Notes under the pieces: generated by a model
Seen by the model: only the letters and a program-made list of their open reading frames with translations
Told to the model about the DNA's origin: nothing
The model's database searches: none
Position numbers and translations under genes: made by a program
Part shown: positions 8,041 to 16,378 of the stretch, one piece after another
How positions within the stretch are numbered: the stretch's first letter is position 1
How the letters are laid out: each line of letters begins with the position of its first letter
Source of the DNA: DATGSL01 sp964645585
GTDB lineage: Bacteria; Verrucomicrobiota; Verrucomicrobiia; Opitutales; T3Sed10-336
DNA: 35,269 nt
Assembly (NCBI GenBank): GCA_964645585.1
Contig: CAZYAN010000042.1
Coordinates: 1-35,269, forward strand
Reading direction: 5' to 3'

Positions 8041-9546
8041 ATGCCGTTTCCTTCGCAAAGTCTCCAACAGGTTCAAAAGCAGAGTCAGCAGCTCGTCCTG
8101 GCGCCGCAATTGCGTCAGTCATTAAAGATCCTGCAGGTGCCTGCGCTCGACCTGCGGGCGGCGATCCAAGAGGAATTGCAAAGTAATCCGCTGCTTGAAG
8201 AGCTTCCGATGAACACTCCGAGCCTTGAAGCCGAAAGGGATGGCGCCGAGCCGGATTCGACTTCAGCAACTGACCATGACAGCGACAACGAGGGCGGGGA
8301 CAACGGCGACAGCGATCGCGAGTCCCCGGCAGAGGACACCATCGAACGCGATCTTGAAATCCTCCACCAGCTCGACGATGACTGGCGCGATTACTATTCG
8401 AGCAATGGAAGCAACGGCGACTATTCCGCCGACGCCCTCAAACGCCGGCAGCACTTCTTTGACTCGTTGGTGAGCGAGACTTCGCTCCAGGAGCACCTGA
8501 TGAGGCAAGCCGACCTGACCGACTGCACGCCGGAACAGAAACAAGCGATCGAGTACCTGATCGGCAATCTCGACAACCGCGGATTTCTCGCCTCGCCGCT
8601 CCCTGAAATCGCATTGTTCTCAGGCCTGCCGCTCGAAACCTTGGAGTCCGCCTGGCAAATCCTCAAAACTTTTGACCCGCCCGGTATCGGCGCCGCGGAC
8701 ATTCAGGACTGCCTCCTCCAGCAACTTAAACTGATTGGCAAAGAAAAGTCCGTCGCTGCCGCCATCGTTCGCGACCATTTCAATCTTTTACTGCGCCGGC
8801 GGATCCCGGAGATCGCCCGCAAACTCGATTTGAAGGCCGACGAGATTGAAGCCGCGGTCGCCGAGATCGCCGCGCTCGATCCCGCCCCGGGAAGGCGCTT
8901 CGGAGAGGACACCAACCGAATCATCGTTCCCGATGTCATCGTCGAAAAAGACGGCGACGACTGGATCGTCACGTTGAACAACGACTACATTCCGAAGCTC
9001 CGGATCAGCAATACGTACAAGGAGCTGATCGCCAGCGGCCGCCTTTCTCGCAAAGAGAAGGAATACATCCACGATAAGATGCGCTCCGGGAAGTTCCTGA
9101 TCAGCTCGATTGAGCAGCGCCAGGAGACGATCGAGAAGATCACGCGCGAGATCCTGCGCGTTCAGCGCGGATTTTTCGAAGAAGGCGTCTCTAAGCTGCG
9201 CCCCCTCACCATGGTCCAGGTCGCCGATGCCGTCGGCGTCCACGAGACAACCGTTAGCCGGGCGATCGCCAACAAATACATTCAGACCCCGCACGGGGTC
9301 TTCGAATTCAAATTTTTCTTCACACCCGGGTTTCAAGCTGGAAACGGCGAAGCTGTCTCCAACAAGACGATCAAGGAAATGATCGCGCACCTGATTGAAA
9401 CCGAGTCACCTCGCAAGCCGCTCAGCGACGAACAAATTACCCGCATTCTCGCGGAGAAGGGCATCAAAATCGCCCGCCGCACCGTCGCCAAGTATCGCGA
9501 AGCCATGGGTATCCTTCCAACGAGCCTCCGCCGGCAGTACGGGTAG
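8041..9546 (+). CDS. rpoN: RNA polymerase sigma-54 factor
   Basis: A 501-residue sigma-54. It directs core RNA polymerase to -24/-12 promoters that need an AAA+ activator. Region I is at residues 6-56 (Q-rich, LVLAPQLRQSLKILQ, then EELQSNPLLEE). An acidic, Ser/Asp/Gly-rich region II spans about 66-105. The core-binding domain occupies roughly 130-330. The helix-turn-helix lies in VADAVGVHETTVSRAIANKY, followed by TPHGVFEFKFFF. The RpoN box ARRTVAKYRE at 478-487 matches consensus exactly and reads the -24 element. The ATG start fits the normal N-terminus; upstream there is only a weak GAG-type ribosome-binding site. It stands alone downstream of a divergent iscA-like gene and upstream of an M50 protease. 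The usual lptB and hpf neighbours are absent. Nitrogen control is suggested by glnD and an NtrB-like kinase elsewhere in the window. Confidence 0.97.
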   Translation: MPFPSQSLQQVQKQSQQLVLAPQLRQSLKILQVPALDLRAAIQEELQSNPLLEELPMNTPSLEAERDGAEPDSTSATDHDSDNEGGDNGDSDRESPAEDTIERDLEILHQLDDDWRDYYSSNGSNGDYSADALKRRQHFFDSLVSETSLQEHLMRQADLTDCTPEQKQAIEYLIGNLDNRGFLASPLPEIALFSGLPLETLESAWQILKTFDPPGIGAADIQDCLLQQLKLIGKEKSVAAAIVRDHFNLLLRRRIPEIARKLDLKADEIEAAVAEIAALDPAPGRRFGEDTNRIIVPDVIVEKDGDDWIVTLNNDYIPKLRISNTYKELIASGRLSRKEKEYIHDKMRSGKFLISSIEQRQETIEKITREILRVQRGFFEEGVSKLRPLTMVQVADAVGVHETTVSRAIANKYIQTPHGVFEFKFFFTPGFQAGNGEAVSNKTIKEMIAHLIETESPRKPLSDEQITRILAEKGIKIARRTVAKYREAMGILPTSLRRQYG

Positions 9547-9734
9547 CCGATACCGCCACACATTTTTCCACGCTCTCTCTCACGAGCGCGACCGGGCTTG
9601 CGCGGAAACCTCGCGGCCGCCCGGCGTGAGCCGGTGAAGCAGACCCTAGACAAACACAGGACCGCAGCTCTCGATTCTCAAAACACCCCAAAACAGTTGA
9701 AACCTGGCCGGTTTGCCCCGAAAAGGTAAGCCGC

Positions 9735-10418
9735 ATGCTCCGGTTTTCACTTTTCCACTTTCCCGTTCGCGTCCATTGGACCTTCGGGCTCATCGCGTTC
9801 TTGCTCGGCGGCGGCCTTTACGCGACTTCTCCCGAGCATCTGCCGACGGTGCTGACCGCGGTGACGGTCATCTTCCTTTCCATTCTCGTCCACGAACTCG
9901 GCCACGCGTTTGCCGGACGGCGCTTCGGCGCGCACCCGTCCATCCTCCTCCATTCGATGGGCGGTCTTTGCTACCTGCCCGGCGCCCGATTGACTCGCCG
10001 GCAAAACATCGCCGTCAGCCTCGCCGGACCTGGGGCCGGTTTCATGGCAGCGGGCATCACGCTTCTGCTCCTTCGCTATCTGCCGCCCGACGCTCCCCTG
10101 CTCTACTACGCGCTTGAAGTCAGCCTCTTCATCAACTTCGTCTGGTCGGCCTTGAACCTCCTGCCAATTCTTCCGCTTGACGGCGGCCAAGTCTGTCGCG
10201 ATCTCCTCGGCCCTTCCCGGATCGGTCTCACGCGGAAGATCGGCATGATCACCGCCGCCCTCGCCTGCCTGGCCGCCCTGGCGGCCGGCCATTTCTTCAG
10301 CGCCGTCCTCGCCGCCAGTCTGGCAATCATGAATTATCAAGGGTACGCGATCGACCAAGGCGGTACCGTTACCGCGCCTCCGCCCGACCAGTCGGCTCCC
10401 TATGGCCGCGGATTCTGA
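9735..10418 (+). CDS. M50 (site-2 protease family) membrane metalloprotease
   Basis: A 227-residue polytopic membrane protein with the zinc motif HELGH (53-57) in one hydrophobic helix and the third-ligand motif NLLPILPLDGG (141-151) in a later one. This is the signature of intramembrane S2P proteases. Hydrophobic segments are near 16-30, 38-58, 94-114, 125-145 and 170-195. It opens RFSLFHFPVRVHWTF, typical of the short SpoIVFB/Rv-type group without a PDZ or CBS domain. The start has AAAAGG about 7 bases upstream. It lies 188 bases downstream of rpoN, on the same strand, and could be transcribed separately. Family members cleave membrane-bound anti-sigma factors or other regulators. Its substrate here is unknown. 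Confidence 0.88.
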   Translation: MLRFSLFHFPVRVHWTFGLIAFLLGGGLYATSPEHLPTVLTAVTVIFLSILVHELGHAFAGRRFGAHPSILLHSMGGLCYLPGARLTRRQNIAVSLAGPGAGFMAAGITLLLLRYLPPDAPLLYYALEVSLFINFVWSALNLLPILPLDGGQVCRDLLGPSRIGLTRKIGMITAALACLAALAAGHFFSAVLAASLAIMNYQGYAIDQGGTVTAPPPDQSAPYGRGF

Positions 10419-10839
10419 TGCGCAAAACGCCCGAAAAAGACCCGCGGCCGCCGCGCAAAGGCAACGTTTAAGCTCCCCATTTAGTTACTTGAAAATCGCG
10501 CAGTCCCCGCCTACGTTTTCAGGTGAAAGGAACACGCGGGGAATCCGCTCCAATCGGTCTCCGCGGGTGTCCAGAAAAAATCTGACAACAGCGGCCGACG
10601 GTCCTTGACTTTACAAGAAAAACCTGAAGAAACTTCGCGATCTTGCATCCATGCCAGCAGATGTCATTCGCCCCATGCACCATGGGCAGTAACCGGACCG
10701 TCATCCGGTCCAGGGGTCGACGCCGTTTGAGCACTCGTCTCATGGATTCCTGACTCTTAAGTCGGGGGGATCCTTGCCTGTTTTTCCGCGGCCAGGCCAA
10801 CCGTTTTTTTATTCGTTTATTCAGCCTCATTGATCGAGC
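10419..10839 (+). other. korA leader/intergenic region with tandem hairpins
   Basis: A 421-base gap before korA with no supportable gene. A possible -35 hexamer TTGACT lies at 10605-10610, but no good -10 follows it. Two adjacent perfect hairpins then occur: CCCATG-CAC-CATGGG (10672-10686) and GGACCG-TCATC-CGGTCC (10695-10711). A CCCC/GGGG pair at 10671-10674 and 10713-10716 could close both, in competition with the first stem. A run of seven T lies at 10804-10810, about 30 bases before the korA ATG, behind a weak GC-rich structure. The region may be a structured 5' leader, but the function is not known. Confidence 0.4.
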
Positions 10840-12702
10840 ATGTCCAACGAGATCCATACCAAGAGCAATGTTGTCATCCGCTTCGCCGGCGACTCCGGAG
10901 ACGGCATTCAGCTAACCGGGACCCAATTCACCACGGCGGCCGCGATCGCCGGCAACGACTTGGCAACGTTCCCCGACTTCCCAGCCGAAATCCGGGCGCC
11001 CGCCGGCACCCTCGCTGGCGTGTCAGGGTTTCAGCTGCATTTCGGCGACCACGAAATTTTCACGTCAGGCGACTTGGCCGATGTCCTCGTCGTGATGAAC
11101 GCGGCCGCTCTTAAGGGAAATCTCAAGCAGCTCAAGAAGGGCGGCATCATTATTGCCAACGAAGACGGCTTCGATGAAAAGAACCTCCGGCTGGCAAAGT
11201 ATCCGGAAGACGCGAACCCGCTCGCGGAGAAAACCCTCGAAGATTACCTGGTTTATACGATTCCGGTTACGAAACTGACCCGGACGTGCCTCAAGGAAGC
11301 CAACACAGGCCTCAGTTTGAAGGAAATGGATCGCTCGAAGAACATGTTCGTTCTCGGCTTCCTTTTCTACATGTATAACCGGCCGCTCGATTTCACGATC
11401 GAGCAGATCCAGAAGAAATTCGCCAAAAAACCGGAAGTGGCCGACGCCAACATCCGGGTCCTGAAGGCCGGCTACTCGTTCGGCGACACGATCGAAATCC
11501 AGCATGGCCGCTTCGAAATCAAAGCGGCCCCGATGGCGCCGGGCGTCTATCGGAGCATTATGGGCAATCAAGCGACCGCTTACGGATTGATCGCCGCTTC
11601 AGTAAAATCCGGTCTGAGCCTTTTCTACGGCACCTACCCGATTACGCCGGCAAGCGACATCCTTCACGAGCTCGCCCGCCACAAGAATTTCGGCGTCGTC
11701 ACTTCGCAGGCGGAGGACGAAATCGCCGCCATCGCTTCGGCGATCGGCGCGTCCTATGGCGGCAATCTCGCGGTGACCGCTTCCGCCGGACCCGGTATTG
11801 CCCTGAAAACCGAGGCAATCGCACTGGCGATCATGTACGAGATCCCGCTGGTCATCTGCAACATCCAGCGCGCCGGGCCTTCTACCGGATTGCCGACCAA
11901 GATGGAGCAAGCCGACCTGATGCAAGCGATTTACGGACGCGGTGGAGAAGCGCCTCTCGCGGTGGTCGCAGCCTCCACACCGTCCGACTGTTTCCACGCC
12001 GCGTTTGAAGCCTGCCGGATCGCGGTGGAACATATGACGCCGGTTTTCTTTCTCAGCGACGGTTTCCTCGCCAACGGCGCCGAACCTTGGCGCTTCCCGA
12101 AGAGCAGCGACCTTCCGGCGATCCGCCCGCTTTTCGCGAAACCGGAAGATGCGACCGACGGAAAATATCTTCCCTACAAACGCGATGAACGCCTCGTGCG
12201 CAAATGGGCCGTCCCTGGCACACCCGGCCTCGAACACCGTATCGGCGGTCTTGAAAAAGAGGACATCACCGGGAACGTTTCGTACGACCCGGATAACCAT
12301 GAAAAGATGGTCCGCATCCGCCAGCAGAAGATCGACAACATCGCCCGTTCCATTCCGGAACAACAGCTCGATTCCGGTCCGGAAAAAGGAGACTTGCTCG
12401 TTCTCGGCTGGGGCTCCACCTACGGGATCATCAAAACGGCTCTCATCCAGCTGCGCGACGAAGGCGTCGATGTCGCGCATGCGCACCTCCGCTATCTCAA
12501 TCCGTTCCCGCGCAACCTCGGTGATCTCCTGTCCAACTACAAAAAGGTTCTGGTTCCGGAAAATAACGCCGGCCAGCTGGTCCGTATTGTCCGCGATAAA
12601 TTCATGATCCCGGCAATTCCGCACAACAAGATCAAGGGCCAGCCGTTCACGGTGACGGAAATGAAGAATAAAATCTGGGAAGTTCTCAAACAAAACGACT
12701 GA
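10840..12702 (+). CDS. korA: 2-oxoacid:ferredoxin oxidoreductase, gamma-alpha fusion subunit (probably 2-oxoglutarate)
   Basis: A 620-residue subunit of the thiamine-diphosphate enzyme that oxidatively decarboxylates a 2-oxoacid with CoA and reduces ferredoxin. With KorB it replaces or bypasses the 2-oxoglutarate dehydrogenase step of the TCA cycle, and it is reversible. Residues 1-215 are the gamma domain (RFAGDSGDGIQLTGTQF at 14-30). Residues 238-440 are the alpha pyrimidine-binding domain, with YGTYPITPASDIL (263-275) and QRAGPSTGLPTK (about 345-356). The C-terminal domain is near 500-620. The gamma-alpha fusion with a separate beta subunit is the two-subunit KorAB arrangement. The korB gene starts 8 bases after this stop, so the two form an operon. 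The substrate is inferred from family resemblance: pyruvate-specific enzymes normally carry an extra ferredoxin-like delta subunit, not seen here. Confidence 0.92.
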   Translation: MSNEIHTKSNVVIRFAGDSGDGIQLTGTQFTTAAAIAGNDLATFPDFPAEIRAPAGTLAGVSGFQLHFGDHEIFTSGDLADVLVVMNAAALKGNLKQLKKGGIIIANEDGFDEKNLRLAKYPEDANPLAEKTLEDYLVYTIPVTKLTRTCLKEANTGLSLKEMDRSKNMFVLGFLFYMYNRPLDFTIEQIQKKFAKKPEVADANIRVLKAGYSFGDTIEIQHGRFEIKAAPMAPGVYRSIMGNQATAYGLIAASVKSGLSLFYGTYPITPASDILHELARHKNFGVVTSQAEDEIAAIASAIGASYGGNLAVTASAGPGIALKTEAIALAIMYEIPLVICNIQRAGPSTGLPTKMEQADLMQAIYGRGGEAPLAVVAASTPSDCFHAAFEACRIAVEHMTPVFFLSDGFLANGAEPWRFPKSSDLPAIRPLFAKPEDATDGKYLPYKRDERLVRKWAVPGTPGLEHRIGGLEKEDITGNVSYDPDNHEKMVRIRQQKIDNIARSIPEQQLDSGPEKGDLLVLGWGSTYGIIKTALIQLRDEGVDVAHAHLRYLNPFPRNLGDLLSNYKKVLVPENNAGQLVRIVRDKFMIPAIPHNKIKGQPFTVTEMKNKIWEVLKQND

Positions 12703-12710
12703 TCACGGAA

Positions 12711-13754
12711 ATGTCACAAACCGAAACTTTGCCAACCACGACCGCGTTCACGAGCCAGGACCTCGTTTCGGACCAGGATGTCCGCTGGTGTCCCGGTTGC
12801 GGCGATTACTCGATCCTGAAGCAAATCCAGAAGGTGCTGCCGGAGTTCGGCCTGAAAAAGGAGAACATCGTCTTCGTGTCAGGCATCGGGTGCTCCTCAC
12901 GCTTCCCGTACTACATGAACACGTACGGAATGCACTCGATTCACGGGCGCGCCCTGTCAATTGCTACCGGATTGAAAATCACGCGTCCGGAGCTGAGCGT
13001 CTGGGTGATCAGCGGCGACGGCGACTCCCTGTCGATCGGCGGAAACCACTTTATTCACACGCTCAGGAAAAACCCCAACCTCAACCTGATTATTTTCAAC
13101 AACCAGATCTACGGGCTGACTAAAGGCCAATTTTCGCCGACTTCAGAACTTGGCAAAACAACCAAGTCGAGTCCGATGGGCTCGGTCGAGCATCCGTTCA
13201 ACCCGTCCGCTCTGGCTTTGGGCGCCGACGCCACCTTCGTTGCCCGCTCGATCGACCGCGATCCGCTTCATCTCCAGGAAATGATCCGCCGCGCCCAGAC
13301 CCATCAAGGCACGTCAGTCCTCGAGGTCTATCAAAACTGCAACGTCTTCAACGACGGGGCATTCGCCACTTTCACCGAGCGGGGAACGAAGCTCGATTCC
13401 GTCCTTTCTCTTGAACACGGAAAGCCGCTCCTCTTCGGAGGCGACCGCCGCAAGGGGATTCGTCTCGACGGCTACAAGCCGGTCATCGTCAATCTCGACG
13501 AAAACGGTGTCAGTGAATCCGACCTATGGATACACGATGAGACGGATCTCTTCAAAGCAAACCTGCTCGCCCGTTTCTTCGACGACCCGAGAGTGGAAGG
13601 AAACTTCCCTCGCCCGTTCGGCGTTCTCTATGCCGTCGACCGCCCTCGCCTCGAAACTCTGGTTCAAGCACAGCTCGATGAGGCCGAGCAACGGAAGGGT
13701 CCCGGCGACCTCGACAAACTCCTCCGAGGCGACGCCACTTGGGAGATTCGCTGA
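12711..13754 (+). CDS. korB: 2-oxoacid:ferredoxin oxidoreductase, beta subunit
   Basis: A 347-residue partner of KorA that binds thiamine diphosphate and the 4Fe-4S cluster. The N-terminus has VRWCPGCGDYSIL (Cys27 and Cys30) and GIGCSSRFPYY (Cys61), the cluster-ligand region. The ThDP/Mg motif begins at GDGDSLSIGGNHF (102-114) and ends NLIIFNNQIYGLTKGQ (125-140). GQFSPTSE and EVYQNCNVFND follow, as in archaeal and bacterial KorB. The length is typical for two-subunit Kor enzymes, which have a C-terminal extension of about 60 residues beyond the core. The gene follows korA by 8 bases with CGGAA before the ATG. Electron transfer to a ferredoxin in the cytoplasm is expected. No ferredoxin gene is present in the window. 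Confidence 0.94.
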   Translation: MSQTETLPTTTAFTSQDLVSDQDVRWCPGCGDYSILKQIQKVLPEFGLKKENIVFVSGIGCSSRFPYYMNTYGMHSIHGRALSIATGLKITRPELSVWVISGDGDSLSIGGNHFIHTLRKNPNLNLIIFNNQIYGLTKGQFSPTSELGKTTKSSPMGSVEHPFNPSALALGADATFVARSIDRDPLHLQEMIRRAQTHQGTSVLEVYQNCNVFNDGAFATFTERGTKLDSVLSLEHGKPLLFGGDRRKGIRLDGYKPVIVNLDENGVSESDLWIHDETDLFKANLLARFFDDPRVEGNFPRPFGVLYAVDRPRLETLVQAQLDEAEQRKGPGDLDKLLRGDATWEIR

Positions 13755-13843
13755 GCTGCCTGCCACCGGCCGGCTGCGAATCAACAGCCAAGAAACAGGA
13801 AGGCAAACGGAATGGTTCACCCAGTAACCGAGGTGGATCACTC

Positions 13844-13874
13844 ATTCGTGTCCACTCGCGCTATTCGTGGTGAA
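13844..13874 (+). repeat. ATTCGTG triple repeat, copy A
   Basis: Three imperfect units in about 10-base phase: ATTCGTG (13844), ACTCGCG (13854) and ATTCGTGGTGAA (13863). It lies in the 253-base gap between the convergent korB and uxaC ends. It matches the array at 16326-16357 in order, orientation and end sequence. No gene is seen in this gap. Confidence 0.7.
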
Positions 13875-14007
13875 AATCTTCCGTTTGTAACCTGGATTAA
13901 CAATCACGGCAGCAGCCTCGGCGCTTCCGATGAGACGCCGTTCGACCGCGATACTCGGACGCCCGCTCCGACTCGCTCGGCGGCGAACCGTTCCGACACG
14001 GTGGCGC

Positions 14008-15420
14008 CTAGTCCAGCTCCAGGCCAAAATAGTCGCGGGCGTTCCGGAAGGAAATGTCCCGCACAAGGCCGCCGAGCAGTTTCATGTCGCGGGGCAGTTC
14101 TCCGTTGATCACGTCGCGTGCAATCAGATTGCACAGAATCCGCCGAAAGTATTCATGGCGTGAAAACGAAAGAAAACTGCGCGAGTCGGTTAGCATTCCG
14201 ACAAACCGGCTCAACAGCCCGAGATTGGACAGGGCGTTCAATTGCCACTCCATCCCTTCCTTCTGGTCGAGATGCCACCAGCCGCTGCCCAGCTGCATCT
14301 TGCCGGGCGTCCGGCCGTCCTGGAAACTCGCGATCACCGTCGCAAAAATGTAGTTTTCCGCGGGGTTCAGATTGTAAACGATCGTCTTCGGCAGCTCATC
14401 CGTCTGATCGAGCAGATCGAGATAGCCGGCAAGCGTTCGCGCCTGCGGAATATCGCTGATCGAATCAAACCCGGTGTCCGGACCGATCTTCCGAAACATG
14501 CGCGTGTTATTGTTGCGCAAGGCACCGATATGCAATTGCTTGGTCCAGCCTTTCTCCGCGTCCAGCCGACCAAAGAATACCATCATGAAGGTCTTGAACT
14601 TCTCCCGCGCAAGGACGTCAATCGCTTCGCCGCGTCGCGCCAGGGCATAGATGCCAGCGGCCGCCTCTTGATCGCAGGGGTCCGCGCTGCAGCGCTCAAG
14701 TCCATGGTCCGAGAGCCGGCCGCCAAGCGAATGAAAGAAATCGTGCCGCTGCCGCAGCGCATCCAGAAACCCCGTGAAATCCGCACAGGATATTTCGCTG
14801 ACCGCCTCGATCCGGTCGACCCACTCATTGAAAACATCCGGCTGATCGACCGCCAGCGCCTTGTCGGGACGAAACGTCGGGTACATCCGCGTCGAAAGCT
14901 TCCTGTCCGTCCGAAATTTCCGGTGGTGCTCCAGCTCGCTTGTCGGGTCATCGGTCGTACAGACCGCTTTGACCCGGTTCCTTTCGAGGATGCCATGAAC
15001 CGACATCTCCGCCGACTGGAGACGCTCATTCGCCTTCTCCCAAATTCGCGGAGCGCTATCTTCATCAAGCAGTTCGTCGATCTCGAAAAAGCGCCGCAGC
15101 TCGAGATGCGTCCAATGATAAAGCGGATTCCGCAACGTCCGCGGCACCGTGCGCGCCCAAGCGAGAAACTTGTCGTAATCGGAGGCATCGCCGGTGATGA
15201 ATCGCTCATCGATCCCATTGGCTCGCATCGCGCGCCATTTGTAATGATCGCCCGCAAGCCAGACTTCATATAAGTTGCGGAACCGCTTGTTCTCAGCAAC
15301 GTCCTCGGGCGGCAGGTGACAATGATAATCGAGGATCGGTTCCTGGCTGGAGTGGACATGATACAGCTCCCGCGCCGTCTCCGTCTGCAGGAGAAAGTGT
15401 TCTGTTATAAACGGTTTCAT
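14008..15420 (-). CDS. uxaC: Uronate (glucuronate/galacturonate) isomerase
   Basis: A 470-residue amidohydrolase-fold isomerase that converts D-glucuronate to D-fructuronate, or D-galacturonate to D-tagaturonate, the first cytoplasmic step of uronate breakdown. The N-terminus MKPFITEHFLLQTETARELY and the metal-ligand motif YHCHLPPEDVAENKRF (His33 and His35) are diagnostic. DHYKWRAMRANGI follows, and later GSGWWHLDQKEGMEWQLNAL and the terminal MLTDSRSFLSFSRHEYFRR. The length matches the family (465-475). AGAAGGGCGGGG precedes the ATG. It is the second gene of a pair with an SDR oxidoreductase (45-base gap), which fits the next step, reduction of fructuronate. No uxuA, kdgK or kdgA is in the window. 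Confidence 0.95.
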   Translation of the reverse strand: MKPFITEHFLLQTETARELYHVHSSQEPILDYHCHLPPEDVAENKRFRNLYEVWLAGDHYKWRAMRANGIDERFITGDASDYDKFLAWARTVPRTLRNPLYHWTHLELRRFFEIDELLDEDSAPRIWEKANERLQSAEMSVHGILERNRVKAVCTTDDPTSELEHHRKFRTDRKLSTRMYPTFRPDKALAVDQPDVFNEWVDRIEAVSEISCADFTGFLDALRQRHDFFHSLGGRLSDHGLERCSADPCDQEAAAGIYALARRGEAIDVLAREKFKTFMMVFFGRLDAEKGWTKQLHIGALRNNNTRMFRKIGPDTGFDSISDIPQARTLAGYLDLLDQTDELPKTIVYNLNPAENYIFATVIASFQDGRTPGKMQLGSGWWHLDQKEGMEWQLNALSNLGLLSRFVGMLTDSRSFLSFSRHEYFRRILCNLIARDVINGELPRDMKLLGGLVRDISFRNARDYFGLELD

Positions 15421-15465
15421 CGTCCCCGCCCTTCTGTTTTGTCTTTCTTCCTCCGCTTTCTATTC

Positions 15466-16251
15466 TCAAATCGTCATCGCGGCGAATCCACCGTCGACAA
15501 CAATCTCACTGCCGGTGATAAACGAACCAGCCTTCTCCGAAGCAAGCAAAAGCGTCGCGCCGATCAGTTCATGCGCCTCGCCAAAGCGCTTCATCGGCGT
15601 GTGCCCCATGATGCTGTCGACGCGTTCCGGCGTAAGAACTTTTCGATTTTGTTCCGCGGGAAAGAAGCCTGGCACGATCGTGTTCACCCGGATTCCTCGC
15701 GACGCCCATTCACGGGCAAGATTCTTCGAAAGATTGTGGACCGCCGCCTTCGTCATCGAATACGTGAAGACCCGTGACAGCGGAATGATGCCGGACATCG
15801 AACCGACATTGATGATCGAGGCCGGCTGTCCGCGCTCAACAAAGTACGCGCCGAAGACCTGACACGCGAGGACAACCGATTTCAAATTCACATCTAGAAT
15901 TCGATCGTATTCCTCCTCCGGAATTTCCACGAATGGCGTCGCCGCGTTTACGCCCGCGCCGTTCACAAGAATATCGACTCCGCCCGACCGTTCAACCACC
16001 CCGTCACGCAGCGCTGTCAATCCTGACTTCGCCGTTACATCACACGAAAGAAAATATCCTTTGCCTCCGCCTTCTCGAATACGCTGAAGCCGCCGCTCCG
16101 CCTTCTCCTCGCTGCGCCCGACCAAGACAACCTCGGCCCCGGCGTTCGCCAAACCTTCGGCCATCGCTCCGCAAAGTTCGCCGGTCCCTCCAATGACAAC
16201 AGCCGTTTTTCCAGCCAAGGAAAAGAGTTCCATCAAGTAATTTTCGCTCAT
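15466..16251 (-). CDS. SDR-family oxidoreductase, probable D-fructuronate reductase (D-mannonate oxidoreductase)
   Basis: A 261-residue classical short-chain dehydrogenase. The nucleotide-binding turn is GGTGELCG (21-28), a variant of TGxxxGxG. The NGAG motif is at 97-100 (N97), and the catalytic residues are Ser151 in VGSMSG and Tyr164/Lys168 in YSMTK. DVTAKSGL (71-78) marks the cofactor-binding loop. The opening MELFSLAGKTAVVIGG resembles Bacillus-type SDR D-mannonate oxidoreductases encoded beside uxaC. Reduction of D-fructuronate to D-mannonate with NAD(P)H is therefore the likely role; gluconate 5-dehydrogenase is the main alternative. Three starts are possible (GTG 16275, ATG 16251, ATG 16233). 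None has a good ribosome-binding site, and 16251 is a compromise. It precedes uxaC by 45 bases, in an operon. A hairpin and an ATTCGTG array lie in its upstream region. Confidence 0.82.
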   Translation of the reverse strand: MSENYLMELFSLAGKTAVVIGGTGELCGAMAEGLANAGAEVVLVGRSEEKAERRLQRIREGGGKGYFLSCDVTAKSGLTALRDGVVERSGGVDILVNGAGVNAATPFVEIPEEEYDRILDVNLKSVVLACQVFGAYFVERGQPASIINVGSMSGIIPLSRVFTYSMTKAAVHNLSKNLAREWASRGIRVNTIVPGFFPAEQNRKVLTPERVDSIMGHTPMKRFGEAHELIGATLLLASEKAGSFITGSEIVVDGGFAAMTI

Positions 16252-16282
16252 AAATGCTGCAACGCCAGTTGACACAATAGCA

Positions 16283-16305
16283 GGCCGATTCGTTCAGATC
16301 CGGCC
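16283..16305 (-). promoter_or_regulatory. Inverted repeat upstream of the SDR-uxaC pair
   Basis: GGCC-GAT (16283-16289) pairs with ATC-C-GGCC (16298-16305), with one bulged base and an 8-base loop. It lies 32-54 bases upstream of the SDR start, where an operator or leader hairpin would be expected. No regulator binding motif was recognised. Confidence 0.3.
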
Positions 16306-16325
16306 CAGTTCCTGGCACCCTTCTT

Positions 16326-16357
16326 ATTCGTGCTAATTCGCGTACATTCGTGGTTAA
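16326..16357 (+). repeat. ATTCGTG triple repeat, copy B
   Basis: Units ATTCGTG (16326), ATTCGCG (16336) and ATTCGTGGTTAA (16346) lie exactly 10 bases apart, in the 127-base gap between the gatB stop and the SDR start. It is in the same orientation as copy A at 13844-13874, so the two form direct repeats around uxaC and the SDR gene. Confidence 0.75.
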
Positions 16358-16378
16358 TGACCGTCATCAAAAAGAACA

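Noticed and set aside
11599..12693. 364-codon open frame on the minus strand
   Set aside because: Antisense shadow of korA.
16313..16330. TGGCAC followed by TT at sigma-54 spacing
   Set aside because: The -12 GC is missing (TTAT rather than TTGC) and no plus-strand gene follows.
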